64,000 nt of DNA. Source: Shewanella decolorationis S12 (GTDB lineage: Bacteria; Pseudomonadota; Gammaproteobacteria; Enterobacterales; Shewanellaceae). Made by a program: the position numbers and the translations under genes. The notes under the pieces were generated by a model. The model was not told where the DNA came from. It ran no database searches and saw only the letters and a list, made by a program, of their open reading frames with translations. Shown here piece by piece: positions 33,879 to 43,959 of this stretch (the stretch's first letter is position 1; the number at the start of each line of letters is the position of its first letter). Location: the NCBI RefSeq assembly GCF_000485795.1, contig NZ_AXZL01000068.1:186001-250000 (forward strand), written 5' to 3'.

Positions 33879-34475
33879 TTATTGGTACATAGGACCAAAG
33901 CCAATACTCCAGAGGATAACGCTGGTGGCCATTAAACCGACCAAGAGCACTAAACCCGCAGTGACCATAGAGCTGGCGTAAATAAAGCCTTTCTCTTCAG
34001 GGATATTCATAATGATGGGCACACCTGCGTACAGCAGATAAACCGAGTAGGCTAAGCCAATCAACCCTACAATCATAATAAACCAGAGTACTGGGTAGAG
34101 CGCCGCCAGACCGACCATAAACAGCGGTGTTGCAGTGTAGGATGCGAGTTCTAATGCCTGGGTGAAAGTAGGTTGAGCATCGAAGGTTTTTGCCATCCAG
34201 TAGGCTAAATAGGCGAGGGCAAAGACGCCCGCAATCAGACCAAAGTACATTCCCACAGACATAAACATGGCGCTTTGTGGTGTGAGATAAATCGGATCAC
34301 CCGACCCCGGATTCCAACCAATATATGCGGTGGCGATAAAGCTACAAACCGCCGGAATAAGTGCAATGAGAATAACGTGACTTAAGCTACTTTTGAGTGC
34401 CTCATGATTCTTCTCAATTGCGTGCCACTCTTGTTTTGGATGAGTGTATAACCCCATTAAGTGATTCAGTATCAT
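33879..34475 (-). CDS. Yip1 family inner-membrane protein (YohC-like)
   Basis: A 198-residue protein with an N-terminal cytosolic element typical of bacterial Yip1 domains (LMGLYTHPKQEWHAIEK) and five hydrophobic segments (HVILIALIPAVCSFIATAYIGW, MSVGMYFGLIAGVFALAYLAYWMA, PLFMVGLAALYPVLWFIMIVGLIGLAYSVYLLYAGV, ASSMVTAGLVLLVGLMATSVILW). E. coli YohC is similar. Function is not established. Monocistronic, divergent from miaE. Confidence 0.8.
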   Translation of the reverse strand: MILNHLMGLYTHPKQEWHAIEKNHEALKSSLSHVILIALIPAVCSFIATAYIGWNPGSGDPIYLTPQSAMFMSVGMYFGLIAGVFALAYLAYWMAKTFDAQPTFTQALELASYTATPLFMVGLAALYPVLWFIMIVGLIGLAYSVYLLYAGVPIIMNIPEEKGFIYASSMVTAGLVLLVGLMATSVILWSIGFGPMYQ

Positions 34476-34646
34476 TATAATTATCCTTGTTCAGCATTGA
34501 TGATGGCTCGCCAAACGTCAGACGAGCTGATAACAGCTCTGCAATCAGGGTTAATGCTCTCCAATCCCTTTAACTCCCGATTGCCTACTCTTTGAATTGA
34601 GATGTGCCGTGATCAGGATCTCAGTTCTTAAAGTGTAGATTATTTA

Positions 34647-34663
34647 TTGAACAAAAAGTTCAA
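34647..34663. promoter_or_regulatory. Inverted repeat in the yip1/miaE divergent region
   Basis: TTGAAC-N5-GTTCAA, about 90 bases before miaE. It may be an operator for either gene; the binding protein is unknown. Confidence 0.3.
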
Positions 34664-34752
34664 CTCGTCAAGTTTACTGCCTGGTAACGCTATAGCTTGT
34701 CGATAATTACGCGTAAAATATGACGATATTTTTTATGATTTTGAGTGATCCC

Positions 34753-35523
34753 ATGCAGCAATTACTGGCACCTGTTCATGCGTTTCTTCGATGTGAGACG
34801 CCGCAAACTTGGATTGATATAGCAAGAGCCTCTGCCTCGTTAGATGAACTCTTAATCGACCATTGTAATTGTGAGCTAAAAGCCGCGCAGACAGCGATGT
34901 TCTTATTGAGGCGATACGCCTTGGATAAAGACAGCGGGCAATCGCTATTGGCGTGGGCAAAACCCTATGAGGAATTTGTTTATCACAAAGATCGCGATAT
35001 CGAGCTGTTTTTGGCTCGCGATGTCAAAAAGAACGAGCTGGTTGCCAATCTACAACCGAATCAACATTTTACCTTTGCTCAGGATCTTATCCCGCCACTG
35101 ATCCGTTTGATAAAAGAAGAATTCCATCACTTTGAGCAAGTGCTGGAGTTGATGCATGCACGGCACATTCCGTATCGCAATATTCGTGCGGGACGTTATG
35201 CCAAGGGCATGATGAGCCACGTGACCACCCATGAGAAGGATATTTTGCGGGATAAGTTGATTGTGGGTGCGTATATTGAGGCGCGCTCCTGTGAACGCTT
35301 TGCTAAATTAGCGCCTTACTTGGATCCAGAGTTAAGTAAGTTTTATGTGTCCTTGCTGCGCTCTGAGGCGCGTCATTTTGAGGATTATCTTAAGCTGGCG
35401 CAGTTGGTTTCGACTGAAAATATTACTGAACGGGTCGCTTATTTTGGCGAGAGGGAAGCTGAATTGATTATGGCGCCCGATGATGAGTTCCATTTCCACA
35501 GTGGTCAGCCTTTAGTTGCCTAA
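34753..35523 (+). CDS. miaE: tRNA-(ms2io6A)-hydroxylase MiaE
   Basis: A 256-residue non-heme diiron monooxygenase that hydroxylates the isopentenyl group of 2-methylthio-N6-isopentenyladenosine at tRNA position 37. It has ferritin-like four-helix metal ligands: Glu in HCNCELKAAQ, EExxH as KEEFHHFEQVLELMHA, Glu in YIEARSCERF, and ExxH as RSEARHFEDYL. The start at 34753 (MQQLLAPVHAFL) fits the family. Two earlier in-frame ATGs exist and no ribosome site is strong, so the exact start is uncertain. Confidence 0.9.
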   Translation: MQQLLAPVHAFLRCETPQTWIDIARASASLDELLIDHCNCELKAAQTAMFLLRRYALDKDSGQSLLAWAKPYEEFVYHKDRDIELFLARDVKKNELVANLQPNQHFTFAQDLIPPLIRLIKEEFHHFEQVLELMHARHIPYRNIRAGRYAKGMMSHVTTHEKDILRDKLIVGAYIEARSCERFAKLAPYLDPELSKFYVSLLRSEARHFEDYLKLAQLVSTENITERVAYFGEREAELIMAPDDEFHFHSGQPLVA

Positions 35524-35659
35524 TATCCAAACCTCGTTGAGGAGAGCCAATAACGGCCTCTATCAAGTGTTTGCTAGAGGCGTTAGGAGTTAGAGGCGAT
35601 AACGTTTTTGATGTTGGCGCCTAAATGATTTGTTGATTACCGTTACTATCAATCGTTTC

Positions 35660-36379
35660 TTAGCTAGCGCCGAAAGGCAGGCTTTTTAACTCCACTCCGT
35701 CGGCGCTGACCACCAACACACTGCCTTGCTCGTACCAATCACCGACCACAATTCGTTTACAGTCATTAGTTAAGTCGTGGATGGCGGGTCTGTGGGTATG
35801 ACCATGGATCATCTGTTTACAGTGGGTTTGGGTAAATAACGCATCCACCGCACTCGGTTCCACATCCATGATGACATAGCTTTTTTGTTGATTGCTGCTC
35901 TGACTATTGCTGCGGATCTTATTGGCAATCGCTTGACGTTTTTTCTTCGGCAAACAGCTATAAAGCCAACGGGCGAAGGCAAAACTGCGTAATTTGCGAA
36001 AGCGTTGGTAGGCTTTATCTAAGGTGCACAAGCTATCGCCATGTAAGATAACCGTATTCACACCATAGAGATCTAAACAAGTGACTTCGGGCAACATTTG
36101 CATGCCTGCAGCATCAGCAAATTGTTTGCCTAACATAAAGTCACGATTACCGTGAATAAAATAGATGGGCAATCTTTGAGAGACTTGCTTGAGCTTGCGC
36201 GCTAATTCGAGGGCAAAGGGCGCAGCTAAATCGTCGCCGACCCATACCTCAAATAAATCCCCCAAAATATAGAGGGCATCGGCATCATCAAGTTCTGTAT
36301 CGAGGAAACGATTAAAGGCTTGGGTGATATCGAGGCGATCGGCACTTAAGTGCAGATCGCCAATAAATAAGGTCCGCAT
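35660..36379 (-). CDS. lpxH: UDP-2,3-diacylglucosamine diphosphatase LpxH
   Basis: A 239-residue calcineurin-like metallophosphoesterase of lipid A synthesis, making lipid X from UDP-2,3-diacylglucosamine. All metal-site motifs are visible: [39 protein letters not shown] and [11 protein letters not shown]. It follows ppiB by nine bases, an operon order conserved in many gammaproteobacteria. Confidence 0.95.
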   Translation of the reverse strand: MRTLFIGDLHLSADRLDITQAFNRFLDTELDDADALYILGDLFEVWVGDDLAAPFALELARKLKQVSQRLPIYFIHGNRDFMLGKQFADAAGMQMLPEVTCLDLYGVNTVILHGDSLCTLDKAYQRFRKLRSFAFARWLYSCLPKKKRQAIANKIRSNSQSSNQQKSYVIMDVEPSAVDALFTQTHCKQMIHGHTHRPAIHDLTNDCKRIVVGDWYEQGSVLVVSADGVELKSLPFGAS

Positions 36380-36388
36380 CCTAGGGAA

Positions 36389-36880
36389 TTAGGCCACACT
36401 GACTTTTTCAATCACAACCGCTTCTAATGGCACATCTTGGTGCATGCCACGGTTACCAGTGCTGACAGCTTTGATTTTTTCAACGATGTCCATGCCTTCA
36501 ACCACTTCACCAAATACGCAATAACCCCAACCTTGCATGCTTTCAGATTTGAAATCGAGGAAGGTGTTATCGTTGACGTTGATGAAGAACTGAGCCGTCG
36601 CTGAGTGTGGATCAGAAGTACGTGCCATCGCGATAGTACCAGTACGGTTTGATAAACCGTTGTTGGCTTCGTTTTTCACTGGCTCATCGCAACGTTTTTG
36701 GCTCATTTCAGCGGTAAAGCCACCGCCTTGGATCATAAAGCCGTCAATTACACGGTGGAAAATGGTGCCGTCGAAGAAACCTTCGTCAACATATTTCATA
36801 AAGTTTGCCACGGTCAGCGGTGCTTTTTCGGCGTTCAGTTGCAGTTTAATGTCGCCAAAATTAGTGTGTAATGTGATCAT
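36389..36880 (-). CDS. ppiB: Cytoplasmic cyclophilin-type peptidyl-prolyl isomerase PpiB
   Basis: A 163-residue cyclophilin without a signal peptide, so cytoplasmic. The core [15 protein letters not shown] and [23 protein letters not shown] elements are present. The characteristic Phe/Arg active-site residues are seen. First gene of the ppiB-lpxH pair, divergent from cysS. Confidence 0.95.
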   Translation of the reverse strand: MITLHTNFGDIKLQLNAEKAPLTVANFMKYVDEGFFDGTIFHRVIDGFMIQGGGFTAEMSQKRCDEPVKNEANNGLSNRTGTIAMARTSDPHSATAQFFINVNDNTFLDFKSESMQGWGYCVFGEVVEGMDIVEKIKAVSTGNRGMHQDVPLEAVVIEKVSVA

Positions 36881-37020
36881 GTTTTCATACTCTCAGTAAA
36901 TAGTGGCGCGATTCTAACTTATCTCGGATTGCACGCAAAGTGCAGTATTCAAAACCCTTGTCAGCGTGGTAGACTGACCCCTTGATTTTACACTCGAATC
37001 TATCATTGAAGAGAATGCCG

Positions 37021-38400
37021 ATGTTGAAGATTTACAACAGTATTACCCGTCAAAAACAGGAATTTAAGCCAATTACTCCCGGGAAAGTTGGGATGTATGT
37101 ATGCGGGGTGACCGTATACGATCTGTGTCATATTGGCCATGGGCGTACTTTTGTTTCCTTCGATATGATCGTTCGCTACCTGCGTTACGCGGGTTATGAA
37201 GTGAATTTTCAACGTAACATCACCGACATTGATGACAAAATCATCAAACGCGCCAACGAAAATCAAGAAGATTGCAATACTTTAACCGATCGCTTGATTG
37301 GGGAAATGCACAAGGATTTCGATGCGCTGAATATGATCCGTCCCGATTTCGAGCCACGTGCCACTCTGCACATTGCCGAAATCATCGATATGGTTGAGCG
37401 TCTACTCGCTCGCGGGCATGCCTATGTGGCAGCCGATGGCGATGTGCTGTTCAGTGTGGCTTCTTTCCCTGAGTATGGCCGCCTATCAGGTCAGAATCTG
37501 GAGCAATTGCAGGCGGGTGCACGGGTTGAGGTTGACGATAACAAGCAAAATCCAATGGATTTCGTGCTGTGGAAAATGTCTAAACCGGGCGAGCCAACAT
37601 GGGAATCGCCATGGGGACCAGGTCGTCCAGGCTGGCATATCGAATGTTCGGCAATGAACAGCAAGCACTTAGGTCTGCATTTTGATATTCACGGCGGCGG
37701 CTCAGATTTACAATTCCCGCACCATGAGAACGAAATTGCTCAGTCTTGCTGCGCCCATGATACGCCATACGTGAATTACTGGATGCACACTGGCATGGTG
37801 ATGGTTGACCGCGAGAAAATGTCAAAGTCTTTAGGTAACTTCTTCACCATCCGTGATGTATTAGGCCATTACGACGCTGAAACCGTGCGTTACTTCCTGC
37901 TATCGGGTCACTATCGTAGTCAAATCAACTACTCAGAAGAAAACCTCAAGCAGGCTCGTGCCGCCTTAGAGCGTTTATACACTGCGATTAAAGATGTTGA
38001 CCTGACTGTTACAGCGGCACCTGCGGAAGAGTTTGTCGCTAAATTTAAAGCGGCCATGGACGATGACTTTAATACGCCAGAAGCTTACTCAGTGCTTTTC
38101 GATATGGTGCGTGAGATCAACCGCTTGAAAACCACTGATATGGCGCAGGCTTCAGCGATGGCCGTTGCCATGAAGCAACTGGCCGATGTATTGGGATTAT
38201 TGCACCAAACGCCCGATGCCTTCTTTAAAGGCGAAGGTAGTGACGATGAAGTGGCAGAGATTGAAGCGCTTATCGTTGAGCGTAATCGTGCCCGCGCCGA
38301 AAAAGATTGGCCTGCGGCTGATGTTGCGCGCAATCGGTTAAATGAGCTTGGCGTTGTTTTAGAAGATGGTCCAAGCGGTACCACTTGGCGTAAGAAATAG
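37021..38400 (+). CDS. cysS: Cysteinyl-tRNA synthetase
   Basis: A 459-residue class I synthetase. HIGH is seen as CHIGHGRTF and KMSKS as [11 protein letters not shown]. Zinc ligands are Cys in [10 protein letters not shown], Cys in GWHIECSAM, and His/Glu in [10 protein letters not shown]. Of two ATGs six bases apart, 37021 ([11 protein letters not shown]) has AAGAG at correct spacing and gives the usual length. The 3' end, including the stop codon, lies in a short tandem duplication (38385-38416). Confidence 0.97.
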   Translation: MLKIYNSITRQKQEFKPITPGKVGMYVCGVTVYDLCHIGHGRTFVSFDMIVRYLRYAGYEVNFQRNITDIDDKIIKRANENQEDCNTLTDRLIGEMHKDFDALNMIRPDFEPRATLHIAEIIDMVERLLARGHAYVAADGDVLFSVASFPEYGRLSGQNLEQLQAGARVEVDDNKQNPMDFVLWKMSKPGEPTWESPWGPGRPGWHIECSAMNSKHLGLHFDIHGGGSDLQFPHHENEIAQSCCAHDTPYVNYWMHTGMVMVDREKMSKSLGNFFTIRDVLGHYDAETVRYFLLSGHYRSQINYSEENLKQARAALERLYTAIKDVDLTVTAAPAEEFVAKFKAAMDDDFNTPEAYSVLFDMVREINRLKTTDMAQASAMAVAMKQLADVLGLLHQTPDAFFKGEGSDDEVAEIEALIVERNRARAEKDWPAADVARNRLNELGVVLEDGPSGTTWRKK

Positions 38401-38416
38401 GTTGGCGTAAGAAATA
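38385..38416 (+). repeat. Tandem duplication across the cysS stop codon
   Basis: TTGGCGTAAGAAATA occurs at 38385-38399 and again at 38402-38416 (period 17). The first copy encodes the last residues TWRKK and stop. It is likely a recent slippage or duplication; the protein end is unaffected. Confidence 0.9.
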
Positions 38417-38450
38417 ATCCGACCGCTTAAGTTAGATTTGCATCGATAAT

Positions 38451-38478
38451 AAAAAACCTGCCAATGGCAGGTTTTTTT
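38451..38478 (+). terminator. Intrinsic terminator after cysS
   Basis: Arms AAAAAACCTGCC/GGCAGGTTTTTT with an AAT loop, 50 bases past the stop. Confidence 0.9.
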
Positions 38479-38626
38479 ATAGTCTCACGTGTTTGATTAA
38501 GCTCATGTTATTGCGTCACAGGCTACTGGAGCTTAGATGGCTAAATAGCAGGTTTAAATGCTGCGATTTACGCCATAACTTACTCCATAGCTTATGCCAT
38601 CATCTAATACGCGATAGCGAAGCTGA

Positions 38627-39481
38627 TTAGTCGTGATATTGCTCTGCCGCATACAGGGTATTTTCAAGTAGGCTGGCAATCGTCATAGGGCCGACACCAC
38701 CGGGTACTGGGGTGATAAAGCTGGCATTTTGCGCAGCAACATCATATTGCACATCGCCCACTAAGGTGCCGTTTTCTAAGCGGTTAATACCCACATCGAT
38801 AACAATGGCGCCGGGTTTAATCCATTCACCAGGGATAAAGCCAGGTTTACCCACGGCAACAACCACTAAATCTGCCTGACGGATCTTTTGTTCGAGATTT
38901 TTTGTAAAACGATGGCATGTGGTTGTGGTGCAGCCTGCAAGCAGTAGCTCCAGTGTCATTGGGCGACCGACGATATTTGATGCGCCAACAACAACGGCAT
39001 CTAGTCCATAGGTATCGACACCCGTTGATTTGATTAAGGTCATGATCCCCATGGGGGTACATGAACGTAATACGGGAATGCGCTGGGCTAAACGGCCAAC
39101 GTTATAGGGGTGGAAACCGTCGACATCTTTATCGGGGCGAATACGCTCGATTACTTTAGAGTCTTCAATATGCGCAGGCAGAGGAAGCTGCACTAAGATA
39201 CCGTCGATCGTCGGATCATCATTGAGTTCGTCGATAAGGGCTAATAAGGCTTCTTCGGTATAACTGGTATCGAGATCGTAGGAGCGAGAAATAAATCCCA
39301 CTTCTTCACAGGCTTTACGTTTACTACCAACATAAACCTGAGAAGCAGGGTCGGCTCCCACGAGAATAACGGCTAAACCTGGTACGCGTTGTCCTGCCTC
39401 TTTACGGGCGGTTACTTTTTCGCGAAGTTGTGTACGGATGGATTGAGCAATCGCCTTGCCGTCGATTATTTGGGCTGTCAT
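38627..39481 (-). CDS. folD: FolD, methylenetetrahydrofolate dehydrogenase/cyclohydrolase
   Basis: A 284-residue bifunctional folate enzyme interconverting 5,10-methylene- and 10-formyl-tetrahydrofolate with NADP. Motifs: [14 protein letters not shown] (catalytic Lys), [21 protein letters not shown], and the C-terminal [19 protein letters not shown]. The start at 39481 ([13 protein letters not shown]) gives the normal length. A 156-base in-frame extension upstream has no homology and is rejected. Confidence 0.96.
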   Translation of the reverse strand: MTAQIIDGKAIAQSIRTQLREKVTARKEAGQRVPGLAVILVGADPASQVYVGSKRKACEEVGFISRSYDLDTSYTEEALLALIDELNDDPTIDGILVQLPLPAHIEDSKVIERIRPDKDVDGFHPYNVGRLAQRIPVLRSCTPMGIMTLIKSTGVDTYGLDAVVVGASNIVGRPMTLELLLAGCTTTTCHRFTKNLEQKIRQADLVVVAVGKPGFIPGEWIKPGAIVIDVGINRLENGTLVGDVQYDVAAQNASFITPVPGGVGPMTIASLLENTLYAAEQYHD

Positions 39482-39834
39482 GGGTGTAGGATATCCTTTA
39501 TATGGGCGATGGTGAAAACTGTCGTTAACACAGAGAGTGGCAATCGCGGCTATTTTAACAGGGCGTTGCGGGTGTGTCATGGTCAAAGCCGCGGCGAAAT
39601 GGATAAAAACAGGCGTATTCGCCTGATAATTCAGCATCTAGTTTGAATGCTTAAAAAAATCGTTGACGGGTGCAAAGTGAGGGGCTAAGATGCGCTCCGT
39701 TCTCAAGCAGATGTGCTCATTTGCTCTGAAAACAAAGATTCTTGGTAATTAATGTAGTCCAATAGCGCATCATGATTTTGATGGGAGTGGACCAGAGAGA
39801 ACCTCTGAATGAATACGAGAATATGTAAGACCTT
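39482..39834. other. 353-base gap between folD and the tRNA cluster
   Basis: Contains the divergent folD and tRNA promoters (not resolved) and the decayed tRNA-Pro copy at 39742-39811. No protein gene is supported. Confidence 0.6.
39742..39811 (+). pseudogene. Degenerate tRNA-Pro copy
   Basis: The first 30 bases match positions 39834-39863 of the functional tRNA-Pro(TGG) in 23 of 30 places, keeping AGTCC and TAGCGCATC. All seven differences are C-to-T or G-to-A. Farther on, GGACCAGAGAG and ACCTCTGAAT recall the anticodon and T-arm regions but are displaced, and no acceptor stem or CCA can form. Not a functional tRNA. Confidence 0.7.
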
Positions 39835-39911
<77 letters not shown>

Positions 39912-40020
39912 CTTTAATATTATTGGCTCATGATTATTCAGTTAATTTGAGCGGGTAATAGCGGATAACCTAATTCAGTTATCCCACGTAGGTTAGGATA
40001 CAGCAGAGTCTGTAAACCAT

Positions 40021-40097
40021 GCGCCCGTAGCTCAGTTGGATAGAGCATCCGCCTTCTAAGCGGATGGTCGCAGGTTCGAATCCTGCCGGGCGTGCCA
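40021..40097 (+). tRNA. tRNA-Arg (anticodon TCT)
   Basis: A 77-base tRNA with CCA encoded. The acceptor GCGCCCG pairs with CGGGCGT (one G-T pair), the anticodon loop is CTTCTAA (TCT), and the T-arm is GCAGGTTCGAATCCTGC. Confidence 0.95.
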
Positions 40098-40105
40098 GTT
40101 TCAGT

Positions 40106-40182
40106 GGTGATTGTAGCTCAGTTGGTAGAGTCCCGGATTGTGATTCCGGTTGTCGTGGGTTCGAGCCCCATCAGTCACCCCA
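40106..40182 (+). tRNA. tRNA-His (anticodon GTG)
   Basis: A 77-base tRNA with the extra 5' G opposite C73 that marks tRNA-His. The acceptor GTGATTG pairs with CAGTCAC, the anticodon loop is TTGTGAT (GTG), and CCA is encoded. It lies eight bases after tRNA-Arg. Confidence 0.95.
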
Positions 40183-40207
40183 TTTTTAAGTACTTTGAGT
40201 ACAAAAT

Positions 40208-40236
40208 AAAAAAAGCGACCACTGGTCGCTTTTTTT
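40208..40236 (+). terminator. Intrinsic terminator of the tRNA operon
   Basis: Perfect stem AAAAAAAGCGACCA/TGGTCGCTTTTTTT with a one-base centre, 25 bases after tRNA-His. Confidence 0.92.
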
Positions 40237-40444
40237 ATACCCTAGATTCGGCCGTAGAGGCTCGACTCAGCACAAAACGGTGGCTATAATGTCGCGTCTT
40301 GATAGATATCAACTAACAGCGACCTGTGCCGAAAGCCAGTAGTGGTGGGCATTGTAGTCAAATTTAATGATCAAGAAACGAATACCTGAATAGTTGAAGA
40401 TTCGACTATTACAAAGGACGTTAGACAAATTTCGAGGTAAAACA

Positions 40445-41749
40445 ATGCAAGTTTCTGTTGAAGCAACCCAAGGCCTAGAGCGTCGCCTGACCATTTCTGT
40501 TCCTGCTGAACAAATTGAAAAACTGGTTAAAGACAGTTTACAACGTGAAGCTAAGCGTGCTCGTATCCCAGGTTTCCGTCCTGGCAAAGTGCCTGTTACT
40601 GTAATCAACAAACGTTATGGCGCCGCAATTCGTCAAGACATCACTGGTGAAGTGATGCAACGTAACTTTATCGAAGCGATCATCGCTGAGAAATTAAATC
40701 CAGCTGGCGCACCCACTTTCGTACCGGGTGCGACTGACGGTGAAAAATTCGAATTCGTAGCGACTTTTGAAATCTACCCAGAAGTTGAGCTGAAAGGTTT
40801 AGATGCAATCGAAGTAGAAAAACCAAAAGCGTCTGTAACCGATGCTGACGTAGACAGCATGATCGAAACTTTACGTAAGCAACACGCGACTTTCGCCGCT
40901 GTTGAGCGTGAAGCGGCTGACGGCGACAAAGTGAAAATGAACTTTGTTGGTTCAGTTGACGGTGTTGAATTCGAAGGCGGTAAAGCTGACGATTTCGAAC
41001 TGCAATTAGGCAGCGGCCGTATGATCCCAGGTTTCGAAGCGGGTATCTTAGGTCACAAAGCTGGTGAAGAATTCGTTATCGACGTGACTTTCCCTGAAGA
41101 ATATCACGCTGAAAACTTAAAAGGTAAAGCGGCTAAGTTTGCTATCACTTTAACTGAAGTGTTAGCGGCTAACTTACCAGAAGTAAACGATGAGTTTGCT
41201 GCATTATTCGGTATCAGCGAAGGTGGCTTAGAAGCGCTGAAAACTGAAATCCGTAAAAACATGAACCGCGAACTTGAGCAAGCGTTAAAAGCAAACGTGA
41301 AAGAGCAAGTGATCACTGGTTTATTAGCCAACAACGACATCGAACTGCCAAAAGCACTGATCGATGGCGAAGTTAACGTGCTGCGTCAACAAGCGATGCA
41401 ACGTTTCGGCGGTCAAACGGCTAACATGCCAGAACTGCCAGCGGAATTATTTACTGAGCAAGCGGCTCGTCGCGTGAAAATCGGTCTGTTATTAGGCGAA
41501 GTTATCAAGACTAACGAGCTGAAAGCGGAAGATGAGCGTGTACAAGCGTTAATCGCTTCTATGGCTTCTGCTTACGAAGATCCAAGTGAAGTGATTGCTT
41601 ATTACAACAGCAACAAAGAACTGATGCAAAACATGCGCAACGTTGCGCTTGAAGAGCAAGCTGTTGAAGCACTGCTAAAATCTGCCAAAGTGACCGAAAA
41701 AGAAGTCGCTTTTGAAGAATTTATGAACAAGGCTACAGGTCGCGCATAA
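40445..41749 (+). CDS. tig: Trigger factor, ribosome-associated chaperone
   Basis: A 434-residue chaperone with peptidyl-prolyl isomerase activity. The N-terminal ribosome-binding signature GFRPGKVP is at about residues 43-50, the FKBP-type domain spans about 150-245 ([20 protein letters not shown]), and the helical C-terminal arms follow. The ATG at 40445 ([14 protein letters not shown]) follows GAGG. It heads the conserved tig-clpP-clpX-lon block, with a terminator or attenuator before clpP. Confidence 0.97.
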   Translation: MQVSVEATQGLERRLTISVPAEQIEKLVKDSLQREAKRARIPGFRPGKVPVTVINKRYGAAIRQDITGEVMQRNFIEAIIAEKLNPAGAPTFVPGATDGEKFEFVATFEIYPEVELKGLDAIEVEKPKASVTDADVDSMIETLRKQHATFAAVEREAADGDKVKMNFVGSVDGVEFEGGKADDFELQLGSGRMIPGFEAGILGHKAGEEFVIDVTFPEEYHAENLKGKAAKFAITLTEVLAANLPEVNDEFAALFGISEGGLEALKTEIRKNMNRELEQALKANVKEQVITGLLANNDIELPKALIDGEVNVLRQQAMQRFGGQTANMPELPAELFTEQAARRVKIGLLLGEVIKTNELKAEDERVQALIASMASAYEDPSEVIAYYNSNKELMQNMRNVALEEQAVEALLKSAKVTEKEVAFEEFMNKATGRA

Positions 41750-41784
41750 CCTAAGCTTGACTTGATTGGCAGTTCGCCATTTAT

Positions 41785-41824
41785 AATGGCTCGTATGAGG
41801 CTCCTCATGCGAGCCATTTTTATT
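41785..41824 (+). terminator. Terminator between tig and clpP
   Basis: A long stem with arms AATGGCTCGTATGAGG and CCTCATGCGAGCCATT (one mismatch), then TTTTATTT. It lies just before the clpP ribosome site, so it may act as an attenuator. Confidence 0.85.
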
Positions 41825-41838
41825 TAGGGAAACGAATA

Positions 41839-42447
41839 ATGCATAATGCGTCAGACATACAAAGTGCTTTAGTGCCTATGGTGATCGAACAGACGGCTAA
41901 GGGTGAACGCTCATTCGATATTTATTCTCGTCTGTTAAAAGAGCGGATTATCTTTTTAGTGGGTCAAGTTGAAGAGCATATGGCGAATCTGATTGTGGCG
42001 CAGTTGCTATTCCTCGAGTCAGAAAGCCCAGATAAAGATATCTTCTTATATATCAACTCACCCGGTGGTTCAGTCACTGCGGGCATGGCGATTTACGATA
42101 CCATGCAATTTATTAAGCCGAATGTGAGCACTGTGTGTATCGGTCAAGCGGCTAGCATGGGCGCGTTTTTATTAGCCGGTGGCGAAAAGGGCAAGCGTTT
42201 CTGCTTACCTAACTCACGCGTGATGATCCACCAACCTCTGGGTGGATTCCAAGGTCAGGCTTCTGATATCGCGATTCATGCCCAAGAGATCTTAGGCATC
42301 AAGCATAAACTGAACCTGATGTTGTCAGAGCACACTGGCCAGCCACTCGAAGTGATTGAACGTGATACCGATCGCGACAACTTCATGAGTGCGACTCAAG
42401 CGGTTGAATATGGTTTAGTTGACGCTGTGATGACTAAACGCGGCTGA
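41839..42447 (+). CDS. clpP: ATP-dependent Clp protease proteolytic subunit
   Basis: A 202-residue serine protease subunit forming the tetradecameric ClpP chamber. The catalytic triad is visible as Ser106 (GQAASMGAF), His131 (MIHQPLGG) and Asp180 (DTDRDNF). The start follows AGGGAAACG. It partners ClpX, encoded 99 bases downstream. Confidence 0.98.
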   Translation: MHNASDIQSALVPMVIEQTAKGERSFDIYSRLLKERIIFLVGQVEEHMANLIVAQLLFLESESPDKDIFLYINSPGGSVTAGMAIYDTMQFIKPNVSTVCIGQAASMGAFLLAGGEKGKRFCLPNSRVMIHQPLGGFQGQASDIAIHAQEILGIKHKLNLMLSEHTGQPLEVIERDTDRDNFMSATQAVEYGLVDAVMTKRG

Positions 42448-42546
42448 TTTTTACTTTTGACTGGGCTATGCTCTATTAAGCAAAGCCCAGTAAAGGGTTA
42501 GCAAGTTTAAGACAAGCAGTAGAGCAGACTGCAAATGAGGTAATTA

Positions 42547-43827
42547 ATGGGCGACAACAAAAATAATGGTGACAGCGGTAAATTGCTGTACTGCTCTTTT
42601 TGCGGTAAGAGCCAGCATGAAGTCAGAAAACTGATTGCAGGCCCATCAGTATACGTATGCGACGAATGTGTTGAATTATGCAACGACATCATTCGTGAAG
42701 AGATTAAAGAAATCTCCCCTAAGCGTGATAATGATAAATTGCCAACGCCACATGAGTTGCGTGCGCATTTAGACGATTATGTGATTGGTCAGGACAGGGC
42801 TAAAAAAGTGCTGTCTGTCGCTGTGTACAATCACTATAAGCGCCTGAGAAATTCTTCTCCTAAAGATGGTGTGGAATTAGGCAAGAGTAACATTCTGCTG
42901 ATTGGTCCAACGGGCAGTGGTAAGACACTGCTGGCTGAAACGCTTGCGCGCTCATTGAATGTCCCATTTACTATGGCGGACGCCACCACCTTAACCGAAG
43001 CGGGTTATGTGGGTGAAGACGTTGAAAACATCATTCAAAAGCTGCTGCAAAAGTGCGATTACGATGTTGAAAAAGCACAGCGCGGTATCGTCTATATCGA
43101 CGAAATCGACAAGATCAGCCGTAAATCGGATAACCCATCAATTACCCGTGACGTATCGGGTGAAGGCGTACAGCAAGCGCTGCTGAAACTTATCGAAGGT
43201 ACGGTTGCCGCGGTTCCGCCTCAAGGTGGTCGTAAGCATCCACAGCAAGAGTTCTTACAGGTAGATACCTCTAAGATCCTGTTTATCTGTGGTGGTGCTT
43301 TTGCTGGCCTTGAAAAGGTGATTGAACAGCGTGCTCATGTAGGTTCAGGTATCGGTTTCGGTGCGCAGGTTAAGGGCGAGAAAGATAAGGCAACAATTTC
43401 GCAAACCTTATCTCAAGTCGAACCCGAGGACTTAGTCAAATACGGCTTGATCCCTGAGTTTATTGGCCGTCTGCCCGTTGTTGCGACGCTGACCGAGCTG
43501 GACGAAGAAGCATTAGTGCAAATTCTGTCTGAGCCTAAAAACGCGCTGACAAAACAGTACAACGCGCTGTTTGAGATGGAAGGGGTTGAGCTAGAGTTCC
43601 GCGAAGATGCGCTCAAAGCGATTGCACATAAAGCTATGTCACGCAAAACGGGTGCCCGTGGTTTACGTTCAATCGTTGAAGGTATCTTACTCGATACTAT
43701 GTACGATATTCCTTCGATTGAGGGCGTGGTGAAGGCGGTTGTCGATGAATCTGTGGTGAATGGCGAGTCTGCACCAATCTTGATTTACGAACGCAACGAA
43801 GCGCAAGCTGCCTCTGGCGAACAATAA
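42547..43827 (+). CDS. clpX: ATP-dependent unfoldase ClpX
   Basis: A 426-residue AAA+ unfoldase that feeds substrates to ClpP. The N-terminal zinc domain has four Cys (CSFCGKS...VCDECVELC). Walker A is GPTGSGKT near residue 120, Walker B is VYIDEID, and the ClpP-docking IGF loop appears as SGIGFGAQ. Sensor 2 is in [12 protein letters not shown]. Ribosome site GAGGTAATT. Confidence 0.98.
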   Translation: MGDNKNNGDSGKLLYCSFCGKSQHEVRKLIAGPSVYVCDECVELCNDIIREEIKEISPKRDNDKLPTPHELRAHLDDYVIGQDRAKKVLSVAVYNHYKRLRNSSPKDGVELGKSNILLIGPTGSGKTLLAETLARSLNVPFTMADATTLTEAGYVGEDVENIIQKLLQKCDYDVEKAQRGIVYIDEIDKISRKSDNPSITRDVSGEGVQQALLKLIEGTVAAVPPQGGRKHPQQEFLQVDTSKILFICGGAFAGLEKVIEQRAHVGSGIGFGAQVKGEKDKATISQTLSQVEPEDLVKYGLIPEFIGRLPVVATLTELDEEALVQILSEPKNALTKQYNALFEMEGVELEFREDALKAIAHKAMSRKTGARGLRSIVEGILLDTMYDIPSIEGVVKAVVDESVVNGESAPILIYERNEAQAASGEQ

Positions 43828-43856
43828 TTGTACTGATTGCTAATAATCTGAAAATC

Positions 43857-43883
43857 AAGGAGTCCATCGGGCTCCTTTTTTTA
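43857..43883 (+). terminator. Terminator after clpX
   Basis: Stem AAGGAG...CTCCTT with inner CC/GG pairs and a seven-T run, 30 bases past clpX. Confidence 0.85.
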
Positions 43884-43890
43884 TTTTTCC

Positions 43891-43920
43891 CATTGAAACC
43901 CACTAAAGCGCCCCAATATA
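43891..43920 (+). promoter_or_regulatory. Sigma-32 (heat-shock) type promoter of lon
   Basis: A -35 like CATTGAAA (43891-43898) and a -10 CCCCAATATA (43911-43920) separated by 12 bases, close to the RpoH consensus CTTGAAA / CCCCATNT. It lies 40 bases before the lon start, between the clpX terminator and lon. lon is a classical heat-shock gene. Confidence 0.75.
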
Positions 43921-43959
43921 CTCCTTAACTAATCCCTTTCATCTAAACGGAATCGAACT

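Noticed and set aside
39482..39637. In-frame N-terminal extension of folD
   Set aside because: The family starts at [13 protein letters not shown] (39481). The extension has no homology and occupies the promoter region.
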